Below, in pieces: positions 9,004 through 17,284 of a DNA stretch of 35,175 nt. Under the pieces are notes generated by a model. It had not been told where the DNA came from. It was given only the letters and a program-made list of their open reading frames with translations, and made no database searches. Position 1 is the stretch's first letter, and every line of letters starts with the position of its first letter. Origin of the DNA: CAYWTS01 sp964461265 (lineage in GTDB: Bacteria; Bacteroidota; Ignavibacteria; Tepidaquicellales; OLB5); NCBI GenBank assembly GCA_964461265.1, contig CAYWTS010000022.1:1-35175 (forward strand), written 5' to 3'. A program made the translations under genes and the position numbers.

Positions 9004-9010
9004 TTATTAA
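8983..9010. repeat. 28-bp direct repeat, copy 2
   Basis: Exact copy of 8407-8434, on the nfnA side of the DUF559 element. Confidence 0.95.
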
Positions 9011-9039
9011 AGTTTTTAATTCAGAGCTGACAGATTTTT

Positions 9040-9056
9040 AAAACCTGTCAGGTTTT
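9040..9056. repeat. AAAACCTG/CAGGTTTT hairpin
   Basis: A short palindrome in the nfnA to element interval, 140 bases after nfnA. A partial CTGACAG match lies just before it. It could end nfnA transcription or be a small dispersed repeat. Confidence 0.35.
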
Positions 9057-9197
9057 ACTTTTTAAGAATAATTTTTTATTGTTCTAATTTAGAATCACCA
9101 CATTTTGTTGTGTACTCCGAGAAATCGGGGTTCACTACAAAAAAACTGCAATAGTCTTTAAGCAAAAGCCATCTCTTCCGTGAATGACGATTGTAGT

Positions 9198-10049
9198 TTA
9201 AACTAACTCTTTTATTGCCTTCTCTGTCTGGCATTCAAAATTCTCCAATGCAATTTTTTCGGCTTCAAGGTATGCACGGTTACGGTTGGTGAGCAAAGTA
9301 AAATCAACCTCATGGGCATCGAACTCGGGTCCGTCAACGCAAACATAAACGGTTTTCCCGCCAACTGTAGCACGGCATCCGCCGCACATTCCTGTACCAT
9401 CGACCATAATAGGATTTAAGCTCACAATTGTTTTTATCTTGTGCGGACGGGTTACATCAGCGATAGCTTTCATCATCGGTATCGGCCCGATAGCCAGCAC
9501 CAGGTCTATTTTTATCCCTTTATCTATTAGTTCCTGAAGCTTATGTGTTACAAAGCCATGCATTCCATAGCTTCCGTCATCGGTGGTGATATGAACTTCA
9601 TCACAAACCTTCCGCATTTCATCTTCAAGTATCACATAATCTTTTGTCCTTCCGCCTATGATTGAAATAGTATAGTTGCCGGCTTCCTTTAATGCAACAG
9701 CAGTAGGATATGCAATTGCTGTTCCTACGCCGCCGCCTACGCTTACTGCCGTTCCGAAATTTTCTATATGTGAGGGCTTGCCAAGCGGACCGACTACATC
9801 CTGAATAAAATCTCCGGCATTTAATGAATTAAGCTCTTTTGTGGTTTTACCGACACCCTGCACAATGATAGTAATTGTTCCGTTTTCATTATCGCTATCG
9901 GCAATAGTCAGAGGTATCCGTTCGCCGTTTTCTTTTATACGGATAATAACAAACTGACCCGCCTTTCTTTTACGAGCAATCTTCGGTGCTTCGATTATGA
10001 ACTTTTTTACATCTGGAGCCAGGAACCCGGCATGTATGATTTTAAACAT
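9198..10049 (-). CDS. nfnA: NADH-dependent ferredoxin:NADP+ oxidoreductase, small subunit (sulfide/dihydroorotate dehydrogenase-like)
   Basis: Small subunit of NfnAB, 283 residues, ferredoxin-NADP reductase-like. The N-terminal half binds FAD (ERIPLTIAD) and the middle binds NAD (SVGGGVGTAIAYP). A C-terminal [2Fe-2S] site has GMCGGC with Cys222 and Cys225, then VYVCVDGPEFD with Cys237. Only three cysteines are at the usual places. In characterised Nfn enzymes an aspartate supplies the fourth ligand, and an Asp lies just before the first Cys here (VDGTGMC). Related proteins serve as sulfide dehydrogenase SudB or as the electron-transfer subunit of dihydroorotate dehydrogenase. The nearby nfnB on the same strand decides for Nfn. 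It precedes nfnB but is now separated from it by 770 bases holding the DUF559 element. Confidence 0.85.
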   Translation of the reverse strand: MFKIIHAGFLAPDVKKFIIEAPKIARKRKAGQFVIIRIKENGERIPLTIADSDNENGTITIIVQGVGKTTKELNSLNAGDFIQDVVGPLGKPSHIENFGTAVSVGGGVGTAIAYPTAVALKEAGNYTISIIGGRTKDYVILEDEMRKVCDEVHITTDDGSYGMHGFVTHKLQELIDKGIKIDLVLAIGPIPMMKAIADVTRPHKIKTIVSLNPIMVDGTGMCGGCRATVGGKTVYVCVDGPEFDAHEVDFTLLTNRNRAYLEAEKIALENFECQTEKAIKELV

Positions 10050-10455
10050 AAATAGCTATGATTTTTATTAAAATTCTTAATCTAATTATTTAAAATTAAC
10101 AGGTATATGAGTGAATTAGCAATGATAGTTATCAACAGAATCTATGATAATTGTCAGGTTTCTTGTGCATTCCTGCGAAAACTGGAATCTGATTTTTCAA
10201 ACTTGATGAATTTCTAAGAGTAACAATTTCAAAGCTGCATACACTATTTTGCAGTGAACGGTTTCCCCGAGTACCAGGAGTTCACAACAAATGATAATAT
10301 GTAAAGATTTTCTCTTTCTACTGTTAATACTTGTAGATTTCCGCTTTCGCCCTAACAATACTATCGGGGCGGGCGGGAATGTTATAAGGGACAGCTTGCA
10401 CTGCCCCTTTGTTAACATTTTAATGCATGTTCAGATAATGAATGTTATGATTTAT
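10050..10455. other. Intergenic region between gdhA and nfnA, with repeat scraps
   Basis: About 400 bases with no convincing gene. The block 10334-10380 begins TAGATTTCCGCTTTCGC and ends GGGAAT; it equals the hairpin repeat at 17171-17192 with about 24 extra bases (10351-10374) in its middle. Another ATTCCTGCGAAAAC scrap is near 10164. A 7-bp hairpin (GGGGCAG/CTGTCCC on the minus strand, near 10390-10410) lies just after gdhA and may help end its transcription, though no T tract is present. The nfnA promoter must be here; I see no strong consensus. Confidence 0.5.
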
Positions 10456-11811
10456 TTAAACCACACCGTAAGCAAGCATTGCATTTGCAACCTTGATAAA
10501 TCCGCCGATATTGGCACCGGTGAGGTAGTCACCTTTCTTGCCGTATGTTTCGGCTGCATCAAGGCACTGCTTGTGAATACTGCGCATAATACCGAGCAGT
10601 CTCTGGTCAACTTCTTCACGTGTCCATTGCAAACGAAGGCTGTTCTGGCTCATCTCAAGTCCTGATACTGCAACACCGCCTGCATTGGCTGCTTTTGCGG
10701 GACCGTACAGGAAATTGTTGCTCTGGTAAACGCTGATTGCTTCAAGATTCGAAGGCATGTTGGCACCTTCCGATACGCAGTAGCATCCGGCTTTAACCAG
10801 TGCTTCTGCATAACCTTTATCGATTTCGTTTTGTGTAGCGCAGGGTAATGCGATGTCATGTTTCAATCCCTGTTCTTTTACAACATCCCATACGCTCTTT
10901 CCATCGTAGTATTTCACGTTGTATTTATCAGCGTATTCTTTAATCCTGCCTCTGCGGACATTCTTAAGGTCCATTAAGAAATTCCATTTTTCACCGCTAA
11001 TGCCTGCTTCGTCTACTATCGAGCCGTTAGAGTCGGATGCGGTAATGGAAATACCGCCGAGCTGGTTAACCTTCTCAATTGCATACTGCGATACGTTTCC
11101 CGAACCGCTTACTACAACGCGTTTGCCTTTGAAATCCTGTTTGCGTGTGGCAAGCATTTCGGCTGCAAAGTAAACTGTGCCGTAACCTGTTGCTTCGGGA
11201 CGGATTAGGCTTCCGCCGTATTCCAGTCCTTTTCCCGTTAAGACGCCGGTATGTTCATTTACGATTTTTTTGTAGTAACCGAACATGTAACCGATTTCCC
11301 TTCCTCCAACGCCTATATCGCCTGCGGGCACGTCGCGGTCGGGTCCGATATGCCTGAACAGTTCACGCATGAATGCCTGGCAGAAACGCATTACTTCGTC
11401 ATCCGATTTTCCTTTGGGGTCGAAGTCTGAACCGCCTTTACCGCCGCCCATGGGCAGTGTAGTGAGAGCGTTTTTGAATATCTGCTCGAAGCCGAGGAAT
11501 TTAAGTATGCCGAGGTTTACTGAAGGATGGAAACGCAATCCGCCTTTGTATGGGCCTATTGCATTGTTGAACTCAATCCTGAACCCGCGGTTAACCTGTA
11601 CTTCGCCGCTATCATCTGTCCACGGAACGCGGAACATAATTATGCGGTCGGGGATAACAATGCGTTCATAGATTTTTGCTTTAACATATTCGGGGTGTTT
11701 TTTAACAGTCGGTTCAAGTGTAGTCATAACTTCTTCTGCCGCCTGGTGAAATTCAGGCTGTGCAGGTTCTTTTATCTTTAACGATTCAATTACGTCCTGA
11801 ATTACTGACAT
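10456..11811 (-). CDS. gdhA: NADP-type glutamate dehydrogenase
   Basis: Hexameric class I glutamate dehydrogenase, 451 residues (Escherichia coli GdhA has 447). It catalyses 2-oxoglutarate + NH4+ + NAD(P)H to glutamate. The substrate-binding Lys89 is in GPYKGG, the catalytic Lys125 in PMGGGKGGSDFDPKG and Asp165 in VPAGDIGVGG. The Rossmann motif is VVSGSGNVSQ, and ASDSNG at the end of the second strand resembles the NADP-preferring enzymes. Length is complete. A strong Shine-Dalgarno stands before the ATG. It lies upstream of nfnA on the same strand with a 406-base spacer, so it is probably transcribed separately. The pairing fits NADPH supply for ammonium assimilation. Confidence 0.93.
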   Translation of the reverse strand: MSVIQDVIESLKIKEPAQPEFHQAAEEVMTTLEPTVKKHPEYVKAKIYERIVIPDRIIMFRVPWTDDSGEVQVNRGFRIEFNNAIGPYKGGLRFHPSVNLGILKFLGFEQIFKNALTTLPMGGGKGGSDFDPKGKSDDEVMRFCQAFMRELFRHIGPDRDVPAGDIGVGGREIGYMFGYYKKIVNEHTGVLTGKGLEYGGSLIRPEATGYGTVYFAAEMLATRKQDFKGKRVVVSGSGNVSQYAIEKVNQLGGISITASDSNGSIVDEAGISGEKWNFLMDLKNVRRGRIKEYADKYNVKYYDGKSVWDVVKEQGLKHDIALPCATQNEIDKGYAEALVKAGCYCVSEGANMPSNLEAISVYQSNNFLYGPAKAANAGGVAVSGLEMSQNSLRLQWTREEVDQRLLGIMRSIHKQCLDAAETYGKKGDYLTGANIGGFIKVANAMLAYGVV

Positions 11812-11819
11812 GTATTGAT

Positions 11820-11826
11820 TCTCCTT
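11820..11826 (-). promoter_or_regulatory. Shine-Dalgarno of gdhA
   Basis: AAGGAGA on the minus strand, 8 bases before the ATG at 11811. It is unusually strong for this window, where many genes lack a clear ribosome site. Confidence 0.8.
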
Positions 11827-12148
11827 TTTGGTTTAATTAATAAGTTGATGGTGTTTGATTTAAAAATGTATTTTGCGAGTAAAAACAGTATCATTAAGAT
11901 TACTAAATTATAACCGATTTTTTTGAGAAACTATGATAAAAATCAGGTTACGAAATGATAATTGTTATAATTTGGTTAAAAACAGGGTATAATAGGGTTT
12001 AAAGCGATTATTTTAGTTAAACCTAAAACGCCTGCCCGTCTTTGACGCGGGCACGAGGATACAAAGAGGAATATAAAATAAAAAAGTAAAAAAAAGTTTA
12101 TGTATTCAGAATCCAACATCTGGAGGAGCAGGCAAGCAATGAATGACA
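11827..12148. other. gdhA upstream region with a hairpin scrap
   Basis: AT-rich and without a gene. It must hold the gdhA promoter; a TATAAT-like stretch is present near 11908-11916 on the minus strand, without a convincing -35. A TGCCCG/CGGGCA hairpin at about 12033-12053 has no T tract and looks like a small dispersed repeat. The rest, to the aldehyde dehydrogenase stop, shows nothing clear. Confidence 0.4.
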
Positions 12149-13570
12149 CTAGAGGATTAGTATTTTCTCCTCCGTCATTTCTTTAATTGCATATGCTACA
12201 CCCTCACGTGTATTGCCCGATTCCTTCACTCCGCCGTAGGGCATGGAGTCCATGCGGTATGCCGATACATCGTTAATCACCACACCGCCAGTGTGTATGT
12301 TGTTATATGCATATAAAACATGCTCCAGATTATTTGTCCACACACCTGCCTGCAAACCGTAACGCGAGTTGTTGATTTCATCCACTGCTTTTGTGAATTC
12401 ATCGAACCCATCAATTGTTACGATAGGTGCAAATACTTCATTGCATTTTACTTTTTGGGTATTATCGGCATTTTCAATAACAGTTGGTTCAAGCACTGCA
12501 CCATTTCGTTTACCGCCGGTTAGTACAGATGCTCCATTTCCTTTTGCTTCGTTTATCCACTCCTCAGCGCGTTTTGCCTCGTCTTCGGTTATCATAGGAC
12601 CGCTGATTGTATCCTCATTAAACGGGTCACCGAATTTAATCTTTTTAACTTCTTCAACTAAGTTTTTCTTAAAGTCATTATACAGATTTTTATGGACATA
12701 AATCCTCTGCACCGAAATACAGCTTTGTCCCGCTGCAGCAAACCCGCCGATGATAATTTTCTGGATAGCTTTGGTAATATCCGTTCCGTCATCAATTATA
12801 ACACCCGCATTACCACCAAGCTCAAGTGATACTTTCTGCCTGTTCGATTTTTTCTTTAATCTCCAGCCAATATCAGGACTGCCTGTGAAACTAATTAAAT
12901 TAATTCGGTTATCAGAAACATGTTTATCCATTTCACTTCCCGAGAGTGTAAGCACGTTAATAGGGCAGTAATCTAAACCGAGTTCCTTACATATTTCGTA
13001 AATTATTTTACCGGTTTCTATTCCGCAAAGCATTGAACTTGATGAAGGCTTAATCATTATCACATTACCTGAAGCTAACGCAGGCGATACTTTATGTGCA
13101 ACAAGATTTAAGGGAAAGTTCCACGGTGTAATACCGAGTATTAATCCAAGAGGGAATCGCCTTACAATACCGATTTTATTTTCCGAACCTTTCAGCAAAT
13201 CGAGCGGCAGAACCTCACCGGGGATCTTTGAGCATTCCTGAGCACCCAAACGGAAGGTAAATACCGCACGGTTAATTTCAACGCGTGAAAATTTTATGGG
13301 TTTGCCTGTCTCGATTGTTATCAGCCGTGCCAGGTCTTCTTTCCTCTCAGAGATCAGGTTAGATACCCTGTAAAGCAGTTCGCTTTTTATATACGCTGGT
13401 GCTGATGAATATTTATTAAATGTTTCGTTAAGGTATTCTGCCGATTTATCGAAGTGCTCACCTGTTGCTGTGTAAACTTCGTTAACTTTTTTATTTGAAT
13501 ACGGGTTTATTATTTCCTTTACGTTATCGGAGGAAACAAATTCATTACAGAGAAGAAATTTTGAAGCCAT
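12149..13570 (-). CDS. NAD(P)-dependent aldehyde dehydrogenase
   Basis: Aldehyde dehydrogenase superfamily, 473 residues, which is normal length. The cofactor region has GITPWNFPL and FTGSPDIG. The general base is Glu250 in LELGGN and the nucleophile is Cys284 in AAGQSC; their 34-residue spacing is standard. The C-terminal PYGGVKESGNTREG motif is present. It oxidises an aldehyde to the acid with NAD(P)+. Overall character is closest to the lactaldehyde/phosphonoacetaldehyde/non-phosphorylating glyceraldehyde-3-phosphate branch, but the substrate cannot be fixed from sequence. It is transcribed divergently from the gene at 13936 and is separated from gdhA by 337 bases, so it is probably its own unit. 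Confidence 0.9.
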   Translation of the reverse strand: MASKFLLCNEFVSSDNVKEIINPYSNKKVNEVYTATGEHFDKSAEYLNETFNKYSSAPAYIKSELLYRVSNLISERKEDLARLITIETGKPIKFSRVEINRAVFTFRLGAQECSKIPGEVLPLDLLKGSENKIGIVRRFPLGLILGITPWNFPLNLVAHKVSPALASGNVIMIKPSSSSMLCGIETGKIIYEICKELGLDYCPINVLTLSGSEMDKHVSDNRINLISFTGSPDIGWRLKKKSNRQKVSLELGGNAGVIIDDGTDITKAIQKIIIGGFAAAGQSCISVQRIYVHKNLYNDFKKNLVEEVKKIKFGDPFNEDTISGPMITEDEAKRAEEWINEAKGNGASVLTGGKRNGAVLEPTVIENADNTQKVKCNEVFAPIVTIDGFDEFTKAVDEINNSRYGLQAGVWTNNLEHVLYAYNNIHTGGVVINDVSAYRMDSMPYGGVKESGNTREGVAYAIKEMTEEKILIL

Positions 13571-13935
13571 TTGCTTAATAAATTATTTATACAAAATTAA
13601 ACAATAGGTTGAATAAAGACAGGCTATTTACATATACACTTTCATTTCTTTTCAAAACAATATAAACTAAGCACACTGTTTTCACATCTGTGTCCGCCAT
13701 TTAGCGGACTTCGGTGCACAGGCACAGAAAAAACAGATTTTGACTGATTCGATATTATTGGCATTAACATATCTTTTTTTAACCTTTACTAATAAAAAAG
13801 CTGATGGAATTTTAATTAACAAAATCCATTTAAAGTATTGATATTTATTATCTTAATAATTAAAAATACTGTTAAGTGTTTCGTTAAGGTTAAAATTTAT
13901 ATTTGTAACAGAATTTCGAAGAAAGTGAGGTTTTT
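13571..13935. other. Divergent promoter region
   Basis: 365 bases between divergent genes. It holds a GTCCGC/GCGGAC hairpin at 13692-13709 with a 6-base loop, followed by a GTGCACAGGCACAG stretch; this resembles a small dispersed repeat. The remainder is AT-rich and carries the promoter described next. Confidence 0.45.
13898..13905 (+). promoter_or_regulatory. Bacteroidota-type -7 box before the 135-residue gene
   Basis: TATATTTG fits TAnnTTTG and lies 30 bases before the ATG at 13936. The -33 TTG is not clear. Confidence 0.4.
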
Positions 13936-14343
13936 ATGAAAGAGTTAATAACATCTAAACAGCTGTCAAGAAAAATCTTTGAGGTATTAAAAGAAGTGCC
14001 GTGGATGAAGATAAACGGTTACTCGGCATATTTTCTGTATGAGCTTTCGGATGGAAGTTCCAGAGATTACATACTGCTCGAAAGTGCACGCAATGAACCT
14101 TTTGATATATTCGTGAACGATGTGAAAGCTCTTGTGAACATTATGAGAAAAAGTCCGAGAAGAAGAGAAATCTATGCTTACCGTTTAAACGGTGAAGAAC
14201 ATGTGCTGTATATTCCCTACATTAATAAAGTAACAGGTTCATTTGATTGGAAGCTGGCTGAATTAATCGAAAAGCCAAAGATAAATTACCGGGCGGGTAA
14301 AAGACCCAATCCAAAAGTTCACCTGTATAGTTATTTTAAATAG
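13936..14343 (+). CDS. Conserved-looking hypothetical protein
   Basis: 135 residues, no signal peptide, no membrane segment and no cysteine. It is a mixed alpha/beta sequence rich in Lys, Arg and Tyr, ending in a basic tail (KRPNPKVHLYSYFK). I do not recognise the family. It has a plausible ribosome site (GTGAGG), a -7 promoter box and a strong terminator directly after it. It therefore looks like a real single-gene transcript and not a chance frame. It stands between a divergent aldehyde dehydrogenase and methylmalonyl-CoA mutase, which says little about function. Confidence 0.75.
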   Translation: MKELITSKQLSRKIFEVLKEVPWMKINGYSAYFLYELSDGSSRDYILLESARNEPFDIFVNDVKALVNIMRKSPRRREIYAYRLNGEEHVLYIPYINKVTGSFDWKLAELIEKPKINYRAGKRPNPKVHLYSYFK

Positions 14344-14377
14344 TTCCTGAATATTTATTTTACCTCCTAATCACAGC

Positions 14378-14407
14378 GGACCGGTGTACCTGCCGGTCTG
14401 TTTTTTT
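14378..14407 (+). terminator. Terminator after the 135-residue gene
   Basis: GACCGG and CCGGTC form a stem around an 8-base loop, closed by one G-T pair and followed by TG and seven Ts. Confidence 0.85.
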
Positions 14408-14511
14408 ATAACCCGTAAAAGGTATGTGTTCGCCTGCCTGCAATCAATCACGAGGAACACGTATTGCTTATTGTTAATCTTAAATTTTAAATCTTTAATC
14501 TTGAATCTAAA

Positions 14512-14542
14512 TTGCTAATCAAGACATTTAAAATTATTTTTG
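14512..14542 (+). promoter_or_regulatory. Bacteroidota-type promoter of the mutase operon
   Basis: TTG at 14512-14514, a 20-base spacer, then TATTTTTG at 14535-14542. This matches the TTG / TAnnTTTG pattern. The start codon is 34 bases downstream. Confidence 0.55.
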
Positions 14543-14576
14543 TAATATAAATTTATGCAACCAGAAGTGCGTTAAT

Positions 14577-16163
14577 ATGTCAGAATCCCGCGAGCGTAAA
14601 CCACGTTTTACCACCGACTCAAATATCCCGGTACCGCCGTTCATAGAACAAAAATCCGATGAATACAAATCGAAGCTCGGTAAGCCGGGTACTTACCCTT
14701 TCACACGCGGGGTGCATGAGCTAATGTACCGCTCCAGGTTCTGGACAATGCGTCAGTATGCGGGTTTCGGCACGGCTGAAGAATCGAATAAAAGATACAA
14801 GTTCCTGCTTGAACAGGGAACAACAGGACTTTCGGTTGCCTTCGACTTACCGACACAAATCGGTTACGATAGTGATGACCCTATTGCAGAAGGCGAAGTT
14901 GGTAAAGTTGGTGTTGCAATTGATACTTTAAAAGACATGGAGATTTTATTCGATGGTATTCAGCTTGACAAAGTTTCCACATCAATGACTATCAATGCTA
15001 CTGCTGCAATTCTGCTTTGCATGTATACAGCAATTGCAAAGAAACAAAATGCAGATTTAAAAAAGCTTGCCGGCACAATTCAAAACGATATATTAAAAGA
15101 GTACATCGCAAGGGGAACTTATATTTATCCGCCCCAGCATTCTATGCGTCTTATTACCGATACGTTTGCCTGGTGCGGTAAAAACCTGCCGTCATGGAAT
15201 ACAATTTCAATCAGCGGTTACCATATACGTGAGGCAGGCTCGAATGCAGTACAGGAAGTTGCTTTCACAATGGCGGATGCCATTGCATACGTAGAATCAG
15301 CACTGAAAGCGGGACTTGATATCGATACTTTTGCTTCGCGTATTTCTTTCTTCTTCAACGCACACCTCAATTTTTTCGAGGAAGCAGCTAAATTCCGTGC
15401 TGCACGACGGATTTGGGCAAAAATAATGAAGGAACGCTTCGGTGCTAAAGACCCTAAAAGCATGATGATGAGGTTTCACTGCCAGACAGCCGGTTCATCG
15501 CTTACAGCACAGCAAGTTGATAATAATGTAGTCAGGACAACCATCGAGGCAATGAGTGCTGTACTTGGCGGGTGCCAGTCACTGCATACAAACTCACGCG
15601 ATGAAGCCCTCTCGCTGCCTACCGAAAACTCGGTAAAGCTTGCCCTCAGGACACAACAGATCATCGCTTATGAAAGCGGGATTGCCGATACAGTTGATCC
15701 TCTGGCAGGTTCGTATTACATAGAATACATGACAGACGAAATAGAACGCAGAGCATGGGAATACCTTGAAAAAATAGATAATATGGGTGGTTCGGTGAAA
15801 TGTATAGAGCTTGGCTTCCAGCAAAATGAAATTGCCACAAGTGCGTATGAATATGAAATGCAGATTGAGAAGAATGAAAAAATAATTGTAGGTGTTAACA
15901 TGTTCACAGAAAAAAACGATACTGAAGAACTTGAGCTTTTGCATGTTGACGATTCACTCAGGAAAACACAAATCGATAAGCTGCAAAAAGTAAAAGCTGA
16001 GCGTGATAACCTGCTTGTAAAGAAAAGCCTAGATGAGTTAAAAAACACAGCAGTTAAAAAAGAAAACATCATACCTTACATTTTAAAGTGTGCCGAGAGT
16101 TATTGTTCGATTGGCGAGATTTCAGGCACGCTGAGAAGTGTCTGGGGGGAATATAAAACATAA
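14577..16163 (+). CDS. Methylmalonyl-CoA mutase, catalytic (large) subunit without the B12-binding domain
   Basis: 528 residues covering only the acyl-CoA-binding TIM barrel. It interconverts methylmalonyl-CoA and succinyl-CoA using adenosylcobalamin. Motifs include TMRQYAGFGTAEESN, GLSVAFDLPTQIGYDSD and LAGTIQNDILKEYIARGTYIYPP. Residues that set methylmalonyl-CoA specificity in the Propionibacterium enzyme (Tyr89, Arg207, His244) are kept as Tyr61, Arg191 (SMRLI) and His216 (SGYHIREAG). Isobutyryl-CoA mutases change the first two to Phe and Gln. There is no C-terminal DxHxxG cobalamin domain, so a separate small subunit must be encoded elsewhere. It is followed after 5 bases by a dehydrogenase, surely in one transcript. 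Confidence 0.9.
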   Translation: MSESRERKPRFTTDSNIPVPPFIEQKSDEYKSKLGKPGTYPFTRGVHELMYRSRFWTMRQYAGFGTAEESNKRYKFLLEQGTTGLSVAFDLPTQIGYDSDDPIAEGEVGKVGVAIDTLKDMEILFDGIQLDKVSTSMTINATAAILLCMYTAIAKKQNADLKKLAGTIQNDILKEYIARGTYIYPPQHSMRLITDTFAWCGKNLPSWNTISISGYHIREAGSNAVQEVAFTMADAIAYVESALKAGLDIDTFASRISFFFNAHLNFFEEAAKFRAARRIWAKIMKERFGAKDPKSMMMRFHCQTAGSSLTAQQVDNNVVRTTIEAMSAVLGGCQSLHTNSRDEALSLPTENSVKLALRTQQIIAYESGIADTVDPLAGSYYIEYMTDEIERRAWEYLEKIDNMGGSVKCIELGFQQNEIATSAYEYEMQIEKNEKIIVGVNMFTEKNDTEELELLHVDDSLRKTQIDKLQKVKAERDNLLVKKSLDELKNTAVKKENIIPYILKCAESYCSIGEISGTLRSVWGEYKT

Positions 16164-16168
16164 AATAT

Positions 16169-16879
16169 ATGAACCAGAAAGTAGTCTGGATTACAGGAGC
16201 ATCAACCGGAATTGGATTCGAAACGGCAAAGGTTTTTTCGAAAGCCGGTTACGTAGTCGTTGCGACTGCACGGCGTAAAAGCCGTCTTGTTACACTTGTT
16301 AACGAGATAAAATTTGCCGGGCGCGAAGCATATGCTTTCGTATGCAATGTTCAAAGTGAGCGGAGCATAATTTCGACAAAGAAAAAAATACTTGAACGCT
16401 GCGGAACGATAGACGTTTTAGTGAACAATGCCGGTGTAACGATATATAAAAAGTTTATAGAAACAAAAACACCCGAGTTCGATAATATTATGGATACAAA
16501 CCTCCGCGGGAGCTTTGTTGCAGCTAAAGCAGTGCTTCCCCTTATGCTGAAAAAAAGAAAAGGGCATATAATAAATGTTGTATCGGTTGCTGCAAATACA
16601 TATTTTCATGATTCGGCTGCATATTCTGCATCAAAAGCCGGGCTGCTTGCACTTATGAATGTACTGAGAAAAGAAGTGAGAAAATTTAACATTAAAATCT
16701 CTTGTATCCTGCCGGGTGCAGTCGATACACCGATGTGGGATTCACGCTCACGCCAACGTTACTCAAAACGAATGATGACACCGCGTGAAATAGGAAATAT
16801 AATAGTGCAGATTGCCGAACAACCCAAAAAGGTGCTGATTGAGGATGTGGTGGTGAGACCTATCAGGGGGGATATTTAG
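16169..16879 (+). CDS. Short-chain dehydrogenase/reductase
   Basis: Classical SDR of 236 residues. The NAD(P)-binding motif is TGASTGIG at residues 9-16, NNAG is in the middle and the catalytic set is Ser139, Tyr152 and Lys156 (YSASK). ARRKSR after the second strand has basic residues typical of NADP preference. PGAVDTPMW is the usual C-terminal lid start. Spacing of 5 bases to the mutase suggests co-transcription and perhaps a role in acyl-chain or branched-acid metabolism, but the substrate is not readable. Short repeats and a weak terminator follow. Confidence 0.88.
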   Translation: MNQKVVWITGASTGIGFETAKVFSKAGYVVVATARRKSRLVTLVNEIKFAGREAYAFVCNVQSERSIISTKKKILERCGTIDVLVNNAGVTIYKKFIETKTPEFDNIMDTNLRGSFVAAKAVLPLMLKKRKGHIINVVSVAANTYFHDSAAYSASKAGLLALMNVLRKEVRKFNIKISCILPGAVDTPMWDSRSRQRYSKRMMTPREIGNIIVQIAEQPKKVLIEDVVVRPIRGDI

Positions 16880-16891
16880 GATTTCTAAATT

Positions 16892-16927
16892 TTCTGAACC
16901 TTCTGAACCTTCTGAACCTTCTGAATC
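16892..16927. repeat. 9-bp tandem repeat, four units
   Basis: TTCTGAACC three times, then TTCTGAATC, starting 13 bases after the dehydrogenase stop codon. Confidence 0.9.
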
Positions 16928-16931
16928 TACT

Positions 16932-16948
16932 AAATCTTCGGATTTTTT
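16932..16948 (+). terminator. Short UUCG-loop terminator
   Basis: AAATC-TTCG-GATTT followed by Ts. The stem has only 5 bp but carries the very stable UUCG tetraloop. It probably ends the mutase/dehydrogenase transcript. Confidence 0.5.
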
Positions 16949-17054
16949 ATATCCTGTTAAGACATGATATTAGTAACAATGTACTGCTCAAAGAAGTAAT
17001 TACTTTACTCAAGTTGACCGTTCAAACAAGTAAAGTTAATAATTATAATTATTT

Positions 17055-17211
17055 ACTGAAGTTACGCAAAATGATAAATATGTCATTTCTTTTAGCTCCG
17101 TTAGGAGCGGAATATTTATAGTAAACATTAATAATCAACAATTTAGCTCCGTAGGAGCGATATAATTTTGTAGATTCCCGCTTTCGCGGGAATGGTTTGC
17201 GTAACTTCAGT
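17055..17211. repeat. Inner inverted-repeat element with small hairpin repeats
   Basis: ACTGAAGTTACGCAAA at 17055-17070 and its exact complement at 17196-17211 bound 157 bases. Inside are two copies of TTTAGCTCCGT(T)AGGAGCG (from about 17091 and 17142) and the hairpin ATTCCCGC-TTTC-GCGGGAAT at 17173-17192. It looks like a composite non-coding repeat. Confidence 0.65.
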
Positions 17212-17265
17212 TATTTAGTGACCCCGACATTCATGTCGGGGATAGATGGAAAAATGCCACTTAAC

Positions 17266-17284
17266 AACCGTTTTAACGGTTTTT
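17266..17284 (+). terminator. Small hairpin with T run
   Basis: AACCGT-TTTA-ACGGTT followed by TTT. It could end plus-strand transcription from the mutase operon. Confidence 0.4.

Noticed and set aside
10197..10418. 73-codon minus-strand frame between gdhA and nfnA
   Set aside because: It runs through repeat scraps, has no ribosome site and looks like no protein family.
16892..16927. CRISPR-like array
   Set aside because: Units are 9 bp and contiguous, with no spacers and no cas genes.
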